Of a DNA stretch of 64,000 nt, positions 53,329-61,995 are shown piece by piece. This DNA is from Streptomyces sp. SID13726. Lineage in GTDB: Bacteria; Actinomycetota; Actinomycetes; Streptomycetales; Streptomycetaceae. A program made the position numbers and the translations under genes. The DNA is taken from NCBI RefSeq assembly GCF_010548375.1, contig NZ_JAAGLY010000002.1, positions 496,001-560,000 of the forward strand, written 5' to 3'. The stretch's first letter is position 1. The number at the start of each line of letters is the position of its first letter. The notes below the pieces were generated by a model, which saw only the letters and a program-made list of their open reading frames with translations, made no database searches and was not told where the DNA came from.

Positions 53329-54807
53329 TCAGTCCACGGGCCAGGTGTGCGCGGGCGCGTTGAGGTGCATGTAGTCCCGGTACGCCAACGTCATCCGGCG
53401 TAGCGCCTCCTGGCGGTCGGAGACTCCGGCCTTCTCCAGGTGGTGCACCGTCTCCGCCTGCCACACGGCGCCGTTGCGGGCGGTGACGCAGCGCTGCTCG
53501 ATGACGCCGAGCAGGGGTTCGCGCCACTCGGCGTCCATGCCGGCCAGCTCCAGGCCGTGGTGGGCGAGGGGCAGCAGACGGCGCAACACCAGTTCCGTGA
53601 CCGGCACTTCGCCGACGCCCGGCCAGTACAGGCGGGCGTCGATGCCGTCGCGGGCGGCGGTGTGGAGGTTCTCCTCGGCGACCGAGAAGGACATCCGGGT
53701 CCACACCGGGCGGTCGTCGTCGACGAGGGCGCGGGTCAGGCCGTAGTAGAAGGCGCCGTTGGCGATGGTGTCGGCGACGGTGGGTCCGGCGGGCAGGACG
53801 CGGTTCTCGATGCGCAGGTGCGGGCCGCTGTCGGTGACGGCGTAGACGGGCCGGTTCCAGCGGTAGATCGTGCCGTTGTGCAGGGTCAGTTCGCCGAGTT
53901 CCGGTACTCCGCCGCCGTCGAGGGCGCGCTGGGGGTCCTCTTCGTCGCAGATCGGCAGAAGCGCGGGGAAATAGCGCACGTTCTCCTCGAACAGGTCGAA
54001 GACGCTGGTGATCCAGCGCTCCCCGAACCACACCCGGGGCCGTACTCCCTGTGCCTTGATCTCCTGGGGGCGGGTGTCGGTGGCCTGCTCGAAGAGGGGG
54101 ATGCGGGTCTCGCGCCACAGCTCCCTGCCGAACAGGAAGGGCGAGTTGGCCGCGAGGGCGATCTGGACGCCCGCGACAGCCTGTGCCGCGTTCCAGTAGT
54201 CGGCGAACTCCTTCGGGTCGACCTGGAGATGGAACTGCGTGCTGGTGCAGGCGGCCTCGGGGGTGATGGCGTCGGCGTACATCGCGAGCCGGTCCACGCC
54301 GTCCACCTTGATGCGCAGGTCCTCGCCGCGCGCCGCGAAGATCTGCTCGTTGAGCAGCCGGTAGCGCGGGTCGCCGGACAGGGAGGATTCGCCGACGTCC
54401 GCCTCCCCGAGCGTCGGCAGGATGCCGACCATGATCAGGTGGGTGCCGACCGCCGCGGCGCGTTCCTCGGCGTGGTTGAGGGCGTCGCGGATCTCGCGCT
54501 CCCAGGAGCCGGGGCCGCCGGAGGTGAGCCCGCGGGGCGGGATGTTGATCTCCAGGTTGAAGCGGCCCAGTTCGGTCGCCCAGGCCGGGTCGGCGATCGC
54601 CTGGAGCACTTCGGTGTTCCGCATCGCGGGGAGCCCGTCCCCGTCCACCAGGTTGAGTTCGATCTCCAGCCCGACCTGCGGCCGCTCGCTCTCGAAGCCC
54701 GACTCGCGCAGCATCTGCGCGAGGACGTCGAGGCAGGTGTGCATCTTGTCCCGGTACCGGCGGCGGTCCTCCCGCGTGAACACCAGGGCCGGCACGTCAC
54801 GTCCCAT
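53329..54807 (-). CDS. Glutamate-cysteine ligase-family (GCS2) carboxylate-amine ligase
   Basis: 492 aa from ATG, with GGAGG 6 bases upstream. GCS2-type ligase motifs are visible: VGLEIELNLVD near 45, FNLEINIPPRG near 83, TSTQFHLQVDPKEFADYWNAAQAVAG, NSPFLFGRELWRETRIPLFEQ and LRIENRVLPAGPTVAD. The enzyme joins an amino acid to a glutamate-like gamma-carboxylate using ATP. Streptomycetes make mycothiol, not glutathione, so the product is probably not gamma-Glu-Cys for glutathione. The gene is monocistronic and not linked to its neighbours by function. Confidence 0.92.
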   Translation of the reverse strand: MGRDVPALVFTREDRRRYRDKMHTCLDVLAQMLRESGFESERPQVGLEIELNLVDGDGLPAMRNTEVLQAIADPAWATELGRFNLEINIPPRGLTSGGPGSWEREIRDALNHAEERAAAVGTHLIMVGILPTLGEADVGESSLSGDPRYRLLNEQIFAARGEDLRIKVDGVDRLAMYADAITPEAACTSTQFHLQVDPKEFADYWNAAQAVAGVQIALAANSPFLFGRELWRETRIPLFEQATDTRPQEIKAQGVRPRVWFGERWITSVFDLFEENVRYFPALLPICDEEDPQRALDGGGVPELGELTLHNGTIYRWNRPVYAVTDSGPHLRIENRVLPAGPTVADTIANGAFYYGLTRALVDDDRPVWTRMSFSVAEENLHTAARDGIDARLYWPGVGEVPVTELVLRRLLPLAHHGLELAGMDAEWREPLLGVIEQRCVTARNGAVWQAETVHHLEKAGVSDRQEALRRMTLAYRDYMHLNAPAHTWPVD

Positions 54808-54940
54808 CGGGTCCTCCCGAGTGCCCTCGGCGGCTGCCTCTCTCGTCCCAGCGTCCCACCTCGGGGGCGCCCCGGACAGTCAGCGGGCAGCACCGGGGCG
54901 GTGTGCGACCCGCCGCTCACGGAACGTGTACAACGGCTGA

Positions 54941-54982
54941 GGTCCGGTGGCGGCCCCTTGGTCGCGGGAGCGCCACCGGACC
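54941..54982. terminator. Terminator of the amidohydrolase gene
   Basis: GGTCCGGTGGCG and CGCCACCGGACC form a perfect 12-bp stem with an 18-base loop, 64 bases past the amidohydrolase stop. The gap 54808-55045 otherwise holds the GCS2 gene's promoter. Confidence 0.6.
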
Positions 54983-55045
54983 GGACAGGTCAGCTCCGAG
55001 GGCCCGTGGGCTCCCCGCCGTCGGACCTGCCTCGCGGCTGCTCGC

Positions 55046-58000
55046 TCAGAGGGCGGTCGCCGGGTCGCAGCAGCCTTCGCGCCGCATGTGCCGGCTCACC
55101 TCCAACCACTCCTCGCCCGAGTCGGCTCTCCGGCGGCTCGTGGGGGCGAACGCGTCCACGAGGTCCTTCTGCTCGAACAGCACTCCCCCGCGCAGTACCG
55201 CCGTCGTGCGGACGAGGGTGTCGAAGTCGGTGAAGGGGTCGCCGTCCACGATCGTCAGGTCGGCGAGCTTGCCCTCCTCCAGGGTGCCGAGGTCGGCGTC
55301 GGCTCCGAAGGCGCGGGCGGGCAGCAGGGTGGCGGTGCGCAGTGCCTCGGCCGGCGTGAGTCCCCCGCGGTGCAGTGCGCGCAGGGCCAGGTGGAGATGC
55401 AGGCCGACCGGCACGAGCGGCTGGTCGGTGCCGAGGGCGACGAGTCCGCCCTCGGCCAGGATGCGCCGGTAGATGGCCAACTCACGGTCGAGTGTGGTGA
55501 GTTGGTCGGCGGTGGGCGGCAGCCCGGCCTGCTGCCGGACCAGTGCGGTGTCCCACGGCGGCATGAGCGTGGTGACCCGTGGGTCCTCCGCGAGCGCCGC
55601 GTCCGCGCCCAGCAGGGCGAGGGCCGTGAATGGGGTGGCGACGAGGTGGAAGCCCGCCTCGGTGTAGATCTGCTCGACGTCCTCGTAGGAGCGGCCCGTG
55701 GCGGTGGTCGCGTGCCCGAACTCCAGTCGCTGCGTGGCCTGGAGATGGGTCGTCAGATCCTGGCCGAGCTGAACACCGGGAGTGCAGAGGTGACTTCCGC
55801 TGCGCACGCCGAGCCGTTCGTGGGCGAAGTCGGCGGCCTCATTCATGATCCAGCCCGGGGCGCGGACGTACGTCTTCACGAAGTCCCAGTCCAGTGCCGC
55901 CCCGCGCGCCAGTGACCGGCGAAGTCCCTCGGGGGTGCGGTGGGCGCGGCCCATGCTGTAGGCGACACGGGCGCCGTCGAGGAGTTCGCCGGTGGCCAGC
56001 AGTCGCGGTCCGGCGAGCGCGCCCGCGGTGACCGCCTCGCGGATGCGGGCCTGTTCGTAGGCGAAGCCGCCCAGGGAGACGGCGGTCGTGATGCCGTAGG
56101 CGAGTTGGAGCGCGGTCTGGCGTCCGCCGTAGGTCGTCTGCCAGGGGTGGGTGTGCGCGTCCCACAGTCCCGGCAGCACGGTGCGGTCGCTCGCGTCGAC
56201 CCGGTGTGCGGCCGGGCGGTCGCCGCGGTGCGGGACCACCTCCGCGATCCGGCCGTCACGGATCAGGACATCGATGTCCTCGCGGACGCCGGGGCCGGTG
56301 CCGTCCCAGAACCGGCCGGCGTGCACGACGGTGTCGGCGGGGCGCGGGCGGCGGTAGTCCAACGGCACCCGGACGGTACGGGACTTGCCGCTGCGGATGT
56401 CGAGCAGGCGCAGGGCGCCCGCGGAGAGGTGGAGGAGGGTGCGGGAGTCGGCGGACCAGGAGGGGTGGTCCGCGGGGTCGGTGGTGAGCCGGCGCGGTTC
56501 CCCGTCGGGGGTGCCGTCGGCGCGGACCGGGAGCAGCCACAGGGCCGATTCGGCGATCACGGCCATCCAGCGGCCGTCCGGCGACCAGACCGGGCCCGAG
56601 TCGTAGCGGTCGGCGAGGGAGGTGTGCGGGGCGAGGGCGTGCAGGGCGGCGGTTCCGGTGGTGGTGTCGACGACCCGGATGAGGTTGTAGCCCTCGCGGA
56701 AGCGCTGGTTGAGACGGTTGCGGTCGCACAGGGCGACGTACCGTCCGTCGGGCGACCAGCTGGGGCGGCCGGGCAGTCCGCCCGCGCCGAGCGGGGCGGC
56801 GAGGGTGCGTTCGGCGCCGTCGGGCAGGTCGCGCACGACGAGGTTGCCGGACATGTCGAGACAGGCCAGCCGGGTTCCGTCGGGCGAGAGGGCGGGGAAG
56901 ACCCGGCCGCCCGGGGCGAGCAGGGTCTCGTGGCCGGTGTCGAGGTCCCGGCGTCGTACGGCGAAGAGTCCGTCGCGGTCGTCGGCGTACACCAGGCCCT
57001 TGCCGTCCGGGGTCCAGGCCGGGCCCGACACATAGCGGGTGGGCGGGACCTGGAGGATCTTCCGGGGCTTGTGGCCGCCTTCCGTGCCGGCCGTCCACAG
57101 GGCGTTGAGCGCGGCGAAGGCGACGCTGCGGCCGTCGGGCGCGAGGGCGGGCAGGTGCAGGGAGCGCACGGGCCGGGTGCCGAAGCCGTCGAAGTCGTAG
57201 GCCTTGCTCCGGTAGCGGGGCCGGTCGAGCGGCATCGTCGCCGTGAACGCGATCTCCTCCCCCGCCGCGGGCGCCTCGGGGTCGATGACGCGGAAGTGCC
57301 CGTTCACCGCGAGCAGCAGCCGGTCGCCGTCGGTCCAGCGGGGCGGTGCCGGGAGGACGTCACCGTCGACGGCGACCGGTGCCCCGGCCACGACGAGGGT
57401 GCAGGAGGCGGTGGGCGCGGGTGTGGTGCGCAGGTAGGCGAGGCGGCCGTCGGGTGCCACGGCCGGGGTCATGAGCTGGGCGCCGGAGTCGTCGCGGTGC
57501 TCGACGGTGACCGGTCCTGAGCCGTCGGCGGGCACCGAGGCGATGGTGTCGGCGCGCAGGGTGCCGGTCGGGGTGACAGTGGCGCGCACGAACAGCACCC
57601 GCTCGCCGTCGGCCGACCAGGTGGGGTCGAAGTCCTCCCAGGTGCCGTCGGTGAGCCTGCGGAGTTCGCCGTTCCGTACGTCGACGGTCCAGATGCCGTA
57701 CGGGCTGCCGGTCACGGTGTCGCCGCCGCGCTCGGAGGCGAAGGCGATCCGGGTGCCGTCCGGCGACCAGGCGGGGCCGCGGTCGTCCCAGGGGCCGTCG
57801 GTGAGCCGGCGCAGGTCGCTGCCGTCGGGGCGCAGGGTCCAGAGGTGGAAGCCGCCGCCGCGGTAGGCGCACACGACGAGCCGGCTGCCGTCGGGCGAGA
57901 ACTGCGGGCGGGTGGGTTCGAGTCCTGGCGAGGTGAGGGCCGTGGCCGCGCCGCCCCCGCGCGGAACGGACCAGAGCACGTTCTGGATCTCGGCGACCAG

Positions 58001-58198
58001 GCGGTCCACCGCCGGGGAGAGGGTCGCGGAACCGCCGGTGGCGGCGGTCAGGGAGAGGGTGGTCGCGGTCGTCGGGTCGGCGACGGCGGGCGGGACGCCG
58101 ACCGCGGTGACGGTGGCCGAGACGCCGGCGGCCTGGAGGAATCTGCGGCGGGAGAGGGGGCCGGGCCAGGAGTTGTCTTGCGTGTCGTGGACGTCCAA
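55046..58198 (-). CDS. Tat-exported TolB-like beta-propeller / amidohydrolase fusion
   Basis: 1050 aa from a TTG with GGGAG just upstream; the start is inferred from the position of the signal peptide. A twin-arginine signal LSRRRFLQAAGVSATVTAVGVPPAVA is near residues 14-40. Residues about 90-640 are TolB/WD40-like blades (FSPDGSRLVVCAYRG, WSPDGTRIAFASERG, WSADGERVLFVRA, WSPDGRYVALCDRN). Residues about 660-1030 are an amidohydrolase with a full metal set: HTH in LWDAHTHPW, the carboxylated Lys in DFVKTYVR, His in SGSHLCTPG, His in EFGHATTA and Asp in ALGTDQP. It resembles imidazolonepropionase/prolidase-like enzymes fused to a propeller that may gate substrate. The likely substrates are cyclic or peptide amides outside the cell. 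Confidence 0.92.
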   Translation of the reverse strand: MDVHDTQDNSWPGPLSRRRFLQAAGVSATVTAVGVPPAVADPTTATTLSLTAATGGSATLSPAVDRLVAEIQNVLWSVPRGGGAATALTSPGLEPTRPQFSPDGSRLVVCAYRGGGFHLWTLRPDGSDLRRLTDGPWDDRGPAWSPDGTRIAFASERGGDTVTGSPYGIWTVDVRNGELRRLTDGTWEDFDPTWSADGERVLFVRATVTPTGTLRADTIASVPADGSGPVTVEHRDDSGAQLMTPAVAPDGRLAYLRTTPAPTASCTLVVAGAPVAVDGDVLPAPPRWTDGDRLLLAVNGHFRVIDPEAPAAGEEIAFTATMPLDRPRYRSKAYDFDGFGTRPVRSLHLPALAPDGRSVAFAALNALWTAGTEGGHKPRKILQVPPTRYVSGPAWTPDGKGLVYADDRDGLFAVRRRDLDTGHETLLAPGGRVFPALSPDGTRLACLDMSGNLVVRDLPDGAERTLAAPLGAGGLPGRPSWSPDGRYVALCDRNRLNQRFREGYNLIRVVDTTTGTAALHALAPHTSLADRYDSGPVWSPDGRWMAVIAESALWLLPVRADGTPDGEPRRLTTDPADHPSWSADSRTLLHLSAGALRLLDIRSGKSRTVRVPLDYRRPRPADTVVHAGRFWDGTGPGVREDIDVLIRDGRIAEVVPHRGDRPAAHRVDASDRTVLPGLWDAHTHPWQTTYGGRQTALQLAYGITTAVSLGGFAYEQARIREAVTAGALAGPRLLATGELLDGARVAYSMGRAHRTPEGLRRSLARGAALDWDFVKTYVRAPGWIMNEAADFAHERLGVRSGSHLCTPGVQLGQDLTTHLQATQRLEFGHATTATGRSYEDVEQIYTEAGFHLVATPFTALALLGADAALAEDPRVTTLMPPWDTALVRQQAGLPPTADQLTTLDRELAIYRRILAEGGLVALGTDQPLVPVGLHLHLALRALHRGGLTPAEALRTATLLPARAFGADADLGTLEEGKLADLTIVDGDPFTDFDTLVRTTAVLRGGVLFEQKDLVDAFAPTSRRRADSGEEWLEVSRHMRREGCCDPATAL

Positions 58199-58278
58199 GG
58201 GAGCTCCCAGTGCGCGCGGGTGATGTGCGGGACAACAAGGGCCCTTCCCTGGAAGGGCCGTACTTGCGCTCGAACACC

Positions 58279-58310
58279 GTGTCCGGGGGCGGTTTTCCGC
58301 CCCCGGACAC
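58279..58310. terminator. Strong terminator after the metalloprotease gene
   Basis: GTGTCCGGGGGCGG-tttt-CCGCCCCCGGACAC is a perfect 14-bp stem with a 4-base loop, 12 bases past the metalloprotease stop. A second hairpin (GGCCCTTCC/GGAAGGGCC) lies at about 58239-58258. Confidence 0.9.
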
Positions 58311-58322
58311 CAACCGCCGGGA

Positions 58323-59003
58323 TCACAAACCGTCACGCACCATGGCGGCGACGATCCGCACGTGGCGGTCGGCCGCCGTGCTGGAGAACTCGTTCTCGTA
58401 GTTCAGTCCGTAGGGCCAGAAGTGCCCGCCGCCGGTGGACAGTTTGGCCGACGAGCCGTCGAACTGCCGCACCAGCGCGGTCGCCTGAGCCCCGGTCCAG
58501 GTGCCGCTGCCGCCGAGGGAGGACCAGCCCCCGCTCGTGCCCACGCCGATGGTGTGGGCGATCTCGTGCAGCGCGGTCCGCTCGGTCATGTAGCTGCGGT
58601 TGGCGCCGAAGCGGATCGTCCCGTTGATGCTGCCGTCCGCGGTGGGCACGCTCGTGTCGTAGCGGACGGTGATGGACTTCCCCAGATCGCTGAGGTTGTT
58701 GTAGCGGGACACCGCGGCGTTCATGGCCGAGGTGATGAGGGTGTACGCCGCCTGCTGGTCCGCGGTCGGGTTGCTCGCCCGCTCCAGGGTCCAGGTGACG
58801 GTGGCTGCGGCGACCTGTTCCTGGGCGGCCGACGCGGCGGGCGGAGCGGCGGGCGGGGCGGGCGGAGCGGCCTGGGCGATGCCGGGGGCCGCCAGGAGGG
58901 CGGCGGCGAGGGTCGCGACCAGGGCCTTGTTGCGCCAGGGGGCGGTGGTGCGGCGCTCGGTGAGTTCAGCGCGCTGTGCGGACTCTGTGGGCTGGGGGCT
59001 CAT
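58323..59003 (-). CDS. Secreted zinc metalloprotease-like protein (HExxH)
   Basis: 226 aa from ATG, with GGAGGA 8 bases upstream. A long polar N-region is followed by a hydrophobic signal segment (ALVATLAAALLAAPGIAQA, about 27-45). The mature protein opens with VTWTLERASNPTADQQAAYTLITSAMNAAVSRYNNLSDLGKSITVRYD. The zinc motif is HEIAHTIGVG near residue 148. The C-terminal half includes STGGGHFWPYGLNYENEFSSTAADRHVRIVAAMVRDGL. It differs from snapalysin, which has a GxxD extension. It is probably an extracellular protease or a lectin-linked relative. Its promoter carries a LacI-type dyad immediately after the predicted start site. Confidence 0.9.
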   Translation of the reverse strand: MSPQPTESAQRAELTERRTTAPWRNKALVATLAAALLAAPGIAQAAPPAPPAAPPAASAAQEQVAAATVTWTLERASNPTADQQAAYTLITSAMNAAVSRYNNLSDLGKSITVRYDTSVPTADGSINGTIRFGANRSYMTERTALHEIAHTIGVGTSGGWSSLGGSGTWTGAQATALVRQFDGSSAKLSTGGGHFWPYGLNYENEFSSTAADRHVRIVAAMVRDGL

Positions 59004-59072
59004 GTGGGGGTCCTCCTGCGGGGGGGTGAGCCGTCGCGTGTGGGGGTGCAAAGGCCTGAACACGCCTTGGGG

Positions 59073-59084
59073 GAAAGCGCTTTC
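59073..59084. promoter_or_regulatory. LacI-type operator of the metalloprotease gene
   Basis: GAAAGCGCTTTC is a perfect 12-bp palindrome with central GCGC, about 5 bases downstream of the predicted transcription start and 70 bases upstream of the ATG. Confidence 0.7.
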
Positions 59085-59095
59085 AGGGTTCCCGG

Positions 59096-59124
59096 ATGCT
59101 AATGAGTCGACTTGAGCATGTCAA
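59096..59124 (-). promoter_or_regulatory. Consensus-like promoter of the metalloprotease gene
   Basis: On the minus strand, TTGACA-N17-TAGCAT. This is one of the best housekeeping-type promoters in the window. The transcript should start near 59089, adjacent to the LacI-type dyad. Confidence 0.75.
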
Positions 59125-59171
59125 CGACTCAGGAACAGCCCCGGGGCACGGCACGCTTGCCCTCCCCCGCC

Positions 59172-60500
59172 TCACCGCACGAGACACGGCCGCTTCGCGT
59201 CGAACGTCCAGTCCTTGACGAGGTACCGCATGCCCACCGCGTCGTCGCGCCCCGACAGCGCCTTCTCGCGGTACAACTCGTGGGCCGCGAGGAGCCGGTC
59301 CCGGTCGAGGCGGACTCCGAGGCCCGGCACGTCCGGGACGGCGACCTCGCCGCCGGTGATGCGGGGCGGTTCGACGGTGAGGCGTTCCAGGCCCTCCTGC
59401 CAGATCCAGTGGGTGTCGAGGGCGTTGTACTCGCCCGGGGCCGCCGCGCCGCAGTGGGCCATCATCGCCAGGGAGATGTCGAAGTGGTTGTTGGAGTGGC
59501 AGCCCCAGGTCAGCCCCATGGCGTGGCACAGCTGGGCGACCCGCACCGAGCCCTGCATGGTCCAGAAGTGCGGGTCGGCGAGCGGGATGGAGACCGACTG
59601 GAGGGCCAGCGCGTGGGTCAGCTGCCGCCAGTCCGTGGCGACCATGTTGGTCGCGGTGGGCAGACCGGTGGCCCGGCGGAACTCGGCGAGGATCTCGCGT
59701 CCCGAGTAACCGTCCTCCGCCCCGCACGGGTCCTCGGCGTAGGCGAGCGTCCCGACGAGCGGGCGGCACAGCTCGACGGCCTCCCGCAGGGACCAGGCAC
59801 CGTTCGGGTCGAGGGTGATCCTGGCCTCGGAGAACCGCTCCTTGAGCGCCTGTACGGCCTTCACCTCCTCGCTGCCCGGCAGGACACCGCCCTTGAGCTT
59901 GAAGTCCCGGAAGCCGTAGTGGTCGTAGGCGGCCTCGGCCTGGCGGACGATCGCCTCGGGGGTCAGCGCCTCCGTACGGCGGACCCGGTACCAGTCGACG
60001 TCGGCGTCGGGTTCACGAACGTAGTCGAGGTCGGTGCGGTCCGGGTCGCCGACGTAGAAGAGGTAGCCCAGGACCCGTACGGTGTCGCGCTGTCTGCCGT
60101 CGCCCAGCAGGGCGGCGACGGGGACTTCAAGGTGCTGGCCGAGCAGGTCGAGGAGCGCCGACTCGACGGCGGTGACGGCGTGCACGGTCGTCCGCAGGTC
60201 GAAGGTCTGGGCGCCGCGCCCGCCGGAGTCCCGGTCGGCGAAGGTGTCGTGGACCGTGCGCAGGACGCGCTTGTAGTCGCCGACGCGGGCGCCCACGACC
60301 AGGTGCTCGGCGTCGCGCAGGGTGCGGGTGATGCCCTCGCCGCCCGGGACCTCGCCCAGGCCGGTGCGGCCCTGCGAGTCCTCCAGGACGACGACGTTGC
60401 GGGTGAAGTACGGGGCGTGGGCGCCGGAGAGGTTGAGGAGCATGGAGTCGCGGCCGGCGACCGGGTAGACGGAGAACTTGGTGACGACGGGCTGGCTCAT
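59172..60500 (-). CDS. gudD: D-glucarate dehydratase
   Basis: 442 aa enolase-superfamily enzyme that dehydrates D-glucarate (and L-idarate) to 5-keto-4-deoxy-D-glucarate. GlucD features are in order: [27 protein letters not shown] (the K-x-K acid/base), DPNGAWSL (metal D), YAEDPCG (metal E), ATNMVATDW (metal N) and [14 protein letters not shown] (catalytic His). The length equals that of the E. coli enzyme. It is the second gene after a GntP-type permease with a 33-base gap, forming a glucarate uptake and dehydration operon. The aldolase/dehydratase of the next step is not in the window. Confidence 0.97.
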   Translation of the reverse strand: MSQPVVTKFSVYPVAGRDSMLLNLSGAHAPYFTRNVVVLEDSQGRTGLGEVPGGEGITRTLRDAEHLVVGARVGDYKRVLRTVHDTFADRDSGGRGAQTFDLRTTVHAVTAVESALLDLLGQHLEVPVAALLGDGRQRDTVRVLGYLFYVGDPDRTDLDYVREPDADVDWYRVRRTEALTPEAIVRQAEAAYDHYGFRDFKLKGGVLPGSEEVKAVQALKERFSEARITLDPNGAWSLREAVELCRPLVGTLAYAEDPCGAEDGYSGREILAEFRRATGLPTATNMVATDWRQLTHALALQSVSIPLADPHFWTMQGSVRVAQLCHAMGLTWGCHSNNHFDISLAMMAHCGAAAPGEYNALDTHWIWQEGLERLTVEPPRITGGEVAVPDVPGLGVRLDRDRLLAAHELYREKALSGRDDAVGMRYLVKDWTFDAKRPCLVR

Positions 60501-60533
60501 CGCGGGGCGGTGTCCTTCTGGTGGGTTGGGGGG

Positions 60534-61871
60534 TCAGACCTTCAGGGCGTCCAGTACCTGTTCCAGGACCAGTACACCGCCCAGACCGAGGATCGCCAGC
60601 ACCGTGGTGTAGGTGGTGCGGGCCTTGATCGCGTCGATGACGGACAGGTTGAAGTACTCCTTGAACATCCAGAAGCCCGGGTCGTTGACGTGCGAGAAGG
60701 CGATCGAGCCGCAGGAGACAGCGAGAACCATCACCTCGGCGTGCACTCCGCTGCCCGCGAGCAGCGGCAGGGCCACGCCGGAGGCGGTGACCACGGCGAC
60801 GGTCGCGGAGCCGAGGGCCACCCGGAGGATGACCGCGATCAGCCAGGCCAGGACGATCGGCGAGACGGACCAGCCGTCGGTCGAGTCCTTGATGTAGTCG
60901 GATATCCCGCCCTCGACGAGGACGTTCTTGAAGGCGCCGCCCGCGCCGATCACCAGCAGGATCATCGCCATCGCCTGGGCGGCCTCCTTGCAGGAGGTGC
61001 TGACCTCGGCGAGGCTGCGGCCCATGCGCGGCCCGAAGGCCCAGACGGCGACGAGCAGGGTGAGCAGCAGGGCGATCGGCGCGGAGCCGATGAAGGCGAC
61101 GAAGTGCAGGACCGGGGAGTCGCCGTCGGCGGCGAGGTCGGTGACCGCGGCTCCGGCGATCAGCACCACGGGCAGCAGGGCCACCGCCAGCGACCAGCCC
61201 GTGCCGGGCATCTCCTCGTCCTCGAAGACCCGGTCGCTGACCAGGCCCTTGGGGATGTCGGGGTTCATCCGCCGGACGAACGGCAGGCGCGGCCACACCA
61301 GGGCGACCAGCGCGCCGGCCGGTACGGCGATGAACAGGCCGTAGAACAGGGTCAGTCCGACGGAGGCGTGGAAGGTGGCGGCGACCGCGGTGGGGCCAGG
61401 ATGCGGTGGCAGGAAGCTGTGCATGGTGGACAGGGCGATCGACATCGGCAGGCCCACCCAGAGCAGGTTCGACCGGGTGACGCGGACCAGGGTGAAGGCG
61501 ATCGGCACGATGATGACGAAGGCGACCTCGTAGAACATCGTCACGCCGATGAGCATCGCGGTGAGCACCATGGCGACCTGGACCCCGCGCGGGCCGCAGA
61601 TCTCCAGCAGCCGGTCCGCGATCCGCTGGGCGGCGCCGGAGTCCCCCATCACGCGGCCGACCATGGCACCGAGGCCGATGGTCAGCATGGTGTCGCCGAT
61701 CTGGTCCCCGATCCCCTCGGAGAGGACGTCCGGAATCTCCTCAAGGGCCATGCCCCGGACCAGGGCTACACCCACGGCGACCAGGAGCAGGGCGGCGAAG
61801 CCGTTGAGCCTCAGCTTCGTCATCAGGAGGAGCAGGACGAGGACGCTGATCGCGACCACCACGAGCGGCAT
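60534..61871 (-). CDS. GntP-family permease, probably for glucarate
   Basis: 445 aa from ATG (MPLVVVAISVLV), with GAGGA 8 bases upstream; an ATG 6 codons earlier lies in the operator-like box. About 12 to 14 membrane helices are present. Family motifs: GLGAMVGRVMGDSGAAQRIADRLLE, FLPPHPGPTAVAATFHASVG, GAGGAFKNVLVEGGI and AFSHVNDPGFWMFKEYF. GntP proteins are proton symporters for gluconate and related sugar acids. The downstream glucarate dehydratase gene makes glucarate or idarate the likely substrate. Confidence 0.95.
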   Translation of the reverse strand: MPLVVVAISVLVLLLLMTKLRLNGFAALLLVAVGVALVRGMALEEIPDVLSEGIGDQIGDTMLTIGLGAMVGRVMGDSGAAQRIADRLLEICGPRGVQVAMVLTAMLIGVTMFYEVAFVIIVPIAFTLVRVTRSNLLWVGLPMSIALSTMHSFLPPHPGPTAVAATFHASVGLTLFYGLFIAVPAGALVALVWPRLPFVRRMNPDIPKGLVSDRVFEDEEMPGTGWSLAVALLPVVLIAGAAVTDLAADGDSPVLHFVAFIGSAPIALLLTLLVAVWAFGPRMGRSLAEVSTSCKEAAQAMAMILLVIGAGGAFKNVLVEGGISDYIKDSTDGWSVSPIVLAWLIAVILRVALGSATVAVVTASGVALPLLAGSGVHAEVMVLAVSCGSIAFSHVNDPGFWMFKEYFNLSVIDAIKARTTYTTVLAILGLGGVLVLEQVLDALKV

Positions 61872-61881
61872 AGATTCATCC

Positions 61882-61908
61882 TCATACAAAGACGGCGTCT
61901 ACATATGA
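61882..61908. promoter_or_regulatory. Operator-like box upstream of the glucarate operon
   Basis: A 27-bp imperfect dyad centred on AGAC-GGC-GTCT with outer TCATA and TATGA arms. Its core AAAGACGGCGTCTACATA (61888-61905) recurs upstream of the TauE-type permease gene. It lies 10-37 bases before the permease start. Confidence 0.6.
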
Positions 61909-61995
61909 GGACGGAGGCTAGGGGGCTGCGATCACCCGGTCAATGGGGTGTGCACGAATCGCTCGCGGACACGGGCGCTTTGCGACCGCTTGCGC

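Noticed and set aside
58323..59003. Snapalysin (small neutral protease)
   Set aside because: The zinc motif HEIAHTIGVG lacks the third-ligand Asp pattern of snapalysin, and the rest of the sequence differs.
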